Source: an uncultured Halieaceae bacterium
GTDB lineage: Bacteria; Pseudomonadota; Gammaproteobacteria; Pseudomonadales; Halieaceae
Direction: 5' to 3'
Assembly: GCA_913063005.1 (NCBI GenBank)
Contig: CAJXZI010000025.1
Coordinates: forward strand, 1 to 15,125
Length of the DNA stretch: 15,125 bases
Under the pieces are notes generated by a model that was given only the letters and a program-made list of their open reading frames with translations, was not told the DNA's origin and did no database searches. The translations under genes were made by a program, and so were the position numbers. Positions 14,014 to 15,125 of this stretch are shown here, in pieces. Positions within the stretch are counted from its first letter, which is position 1. Each line of letters opens with the position of its first letter.

Positions 14014-14781
14014 ATGCGAGCAATAAGATCAGTCTTGGTGTTTTTGATCATGGCTGTAACGGTCATCCCGCTTGCATCCGTTCTTGTGGTCTCGTCCTTC
14101 CTAATGCCTTATCGGGTGACCTATTTCTGGATTGGTCGGCCCTGGCTGAAGCTCGCTATCGCCACCGTTAGATGGGTCGGTGGCGTAAAGACACGCATTA
14201 AAGGATATGAAAATTTGTTGGACGCGTCGGCGTCAGGTCGCCGCGTTATCATCTGCAGCAAACACCAATCAACTATGGAGACGTTCTTCTTCCCGAGCGT
14301 CATGAGCCACCCGGTCGCTTACGTTTACAAGAAAGAACTCAATATGGTGCCTTTCTTCGGATGGGCCATTGGACGTCTCCATATGGTTCCAATTGATCGT
14401 AGTGCCAAGGGCGACGCGTGGAAGCGCGTTGCTACGATAGGTGCGCGGCTTATGGACGAAGGTAAGTGGATCATTATGTTCCCTGAGGCGACCCGCTCAA
14501 AACGCGGTGAGCAGAAGCTTTACAAGTCAGGTGCTGCTAGGTTAGCGCTTGAAACGGATGCCGTGATTGTGCCCATTGCGGCAGCAACAGGACGTTGCTG
14601 GCCTGCAAAGTCGTGGACTTTTATTCCCGGCCGGGCAGATTTTTCTGTCGGTCCCGCTATCGTACCCCAAGAGGGCGAGGACGCGATCACCTTAATGGCG
14701 CGAGTTGAAGAATGGATCGAGGGCGAGATGCGCGTAATCGACGCCGATGCCTACGATGAGGTGGTGTCTGAAGCCGCTTAA
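14014..14781 (+). CDS. plsC: 1-acyl-sn-glycerol-3-phosphate acyltransferase (PlsC family)
   Basis: A 255-residue acyltransferase that would place the second acyl chain on lysophosphatidic acid in membrane phospholipid synthesis. One N-terminal membrane helix is clear (about 6-30, SVLVFLIMAVTVIPLASVLVVSSFL). The catalytic block is KHQSTMETF with H84 and E89, a glutamate in place of the usual Asp of H-x4-D, a variant common in proteobacterial relatives. PFFGW, HMVPIDR and MFPEATRS (FPE-x-TR, 156-161) complete the substrate motifs. ATG 14014 follows a purine-rich GGGGGAG and gives normal length. The in-frame GTG 13936 would add a 26-residue tail that matches nothing. There may be other lysophospholipid acyltransferases in the genome, so the role as the main PlsC is inferred. 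Confidence 0.88.
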   Translation: MRAIRSVLVFLIMAVTVIPLASVLVVSSFLMPYRVTYFWIGRPWLKLAIATVRWVGGVKTRIKGYENLLDASASGRRVIICSKHQSTMETFFFPSVMSHPVAYVYKKELNMVPFFGWAIGRLHMVPIDRSAKGDAWKRVATIGARLMDEGKWIIMFPEATRSKRGEQKLYKSGAARLALETDAVIVPIAAATGRCWPAKSWTFIPGRADFSVGPAIVPQEGEDAITLMARVEEWIEGEMRVIDADAYDEVVSEAA

Positions 14782-14797
14782 TGCGGTTGGAGCGATC

Positions 14798-14850
14798 AAG
14801 GCCGATCGTCTATGGCCTTAGTCCGTCGCTTTGGTCTGTCGCATTGGTCT
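14798..14850. repeat. hairpin and 13-bp tandem duplication after the acyltransferase gene
   Basis: AAGGCC (14798-14803) and GGCCTT (14814-14819) can form a six-pair stem with a ten-base loop. No T-run follows, so it is a poor terminator. Just after, GTCGCTTTGGTCT (14825-14837) is directly followed by GTCGCATTGGTCT (14838-14850), differing at one base. Confidence 0.7.
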
Positions 14851-14914
14851 AGCGCGGAGACACAAAAAGTCTGCCAAACGAATGAGAGACAACCAATAAA
14901 AAGAGGGTAACGAC

Positions 14915-15125
14915 ATGGGAATTTATAACGATCACGTGGTGCCACGTCTGGTCACCTGCGCTTGCGGCACGAAACCTGTCCTCAGACAACGACAGAAAGT
15001 TGTCCCCAAAGCCTATGGTACCGTCTTGGAGTTCGGTATCGGTGCAGGTCAGAACTTGCCGCATTACACGGCCGAGCAGGTGGACAAGGTGATTGGCGTT
15101 GATCCGTGCACAAAGTCGTGGGAGT
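14915..15125 (+). CDS. class I SAM-dependent methyltransferase, N-terminal part
   Basis: The frame starts at ATG 14915, with AGAGGG about 8 bases upstream, and is open to the edge of the window, giving 70 residues. The opening MGIYNDHVVPRLVTCACGTKP resembles UbiE/METTL7-like methyltransferases, whose first residues have a similar Y-x-x-x-[IV]-x-P-R-L and C-G-x-K-P-[VL]-x-R-Q-R pattern. Motif I for SAM binding is VLEFGIGAGQN (37-47), followed by VIGVDP, which carries the acidic residue that contacts the ribose. The substrate cannot be judged because the rest is missing. Confidence 0.85.
   Translation, partial: MGIYNDHVVPRLVTCACGTKPVLRQRQKVVPKAYGTVLEFGIGAGQNLPHYTAEQVDKVIGVDPCTKSWE

Overview
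The window is a stretch of ordinary chromosome from what looks like a marine gammaproteobacterium. SelD, YciH, SlyX and Slt are all of gammaproteobacterial type. The mix of a DUF6285 protein, a microsomal-type epoxide hydrolase, a YtcJ-like amidohydrolase and a DHRS12-like dehydrogenase resembles the OM60/NOR5 (Halieaceae) group. That placement is an inference from gene content and protein style only. No phage, transposon, CRISPR array or integrase is visible.

Layout. Positions 1-300 hold the 3' end of a DUF6285 gene. A complete tRNA-Arg(CCU) with encoded CCA follows on the minus strand, with a stable-RNA-type promoter. Upstream of it on the same strand is a decayed ABC-transporter substrate-binding protein gene, with an in-frame amber codon and a missing C-terminus. 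Divergent from that is an RNA m5U methyltransferase of the RlmD/TrmA family (1292-2476). It converges on a selD-mnmH operon (minus strand, 4805 to 2627), which makes selenophosphate and uses it for 2-selenouridine in tRNA. Slt-type lytic transglycosylase (4873-6813) starts divergently from selD and is followed by an MDR oxidoreductase (6844-7959). Next come the divergent pair yciH (minus) and slyX (plus).

The second half is more metabolic. It holds a membrane-anchored YtcJ-like amidohydrolase (8740-10446), an epoxide hydrolase that converges on it with overlapping stop codons, and an unusual fusion of a SRPBCC domain to a short-chain dehydrogenase (11773-13221). A gene-poor gap with 18-bp tandem repeats follows, then a small basic protein of unknown function (13546-13875) divergent from a PlsC-type acyltransferase (14014-14781). 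The start of a class I methyltransferase runs off the right edge.

Functionally there are three loose themes: translation and tRNA maintenance (tRNA-Arg, RNA methyltransferase, SelD/MnmH, YciH), envelope (Slt, PlsC), and oxidation or hydrolysis of organic substrates (MDR, amidohydrolase, epoxide hydrolase, SRPBCC-SDR). I did not find a clearly new multi-gene system. The best leads are the SRPBCC-SDR fusion, the small basic protein with its TTG start and repeat-bearing downstream region, and the decaying transporter gene beside the tRNA.
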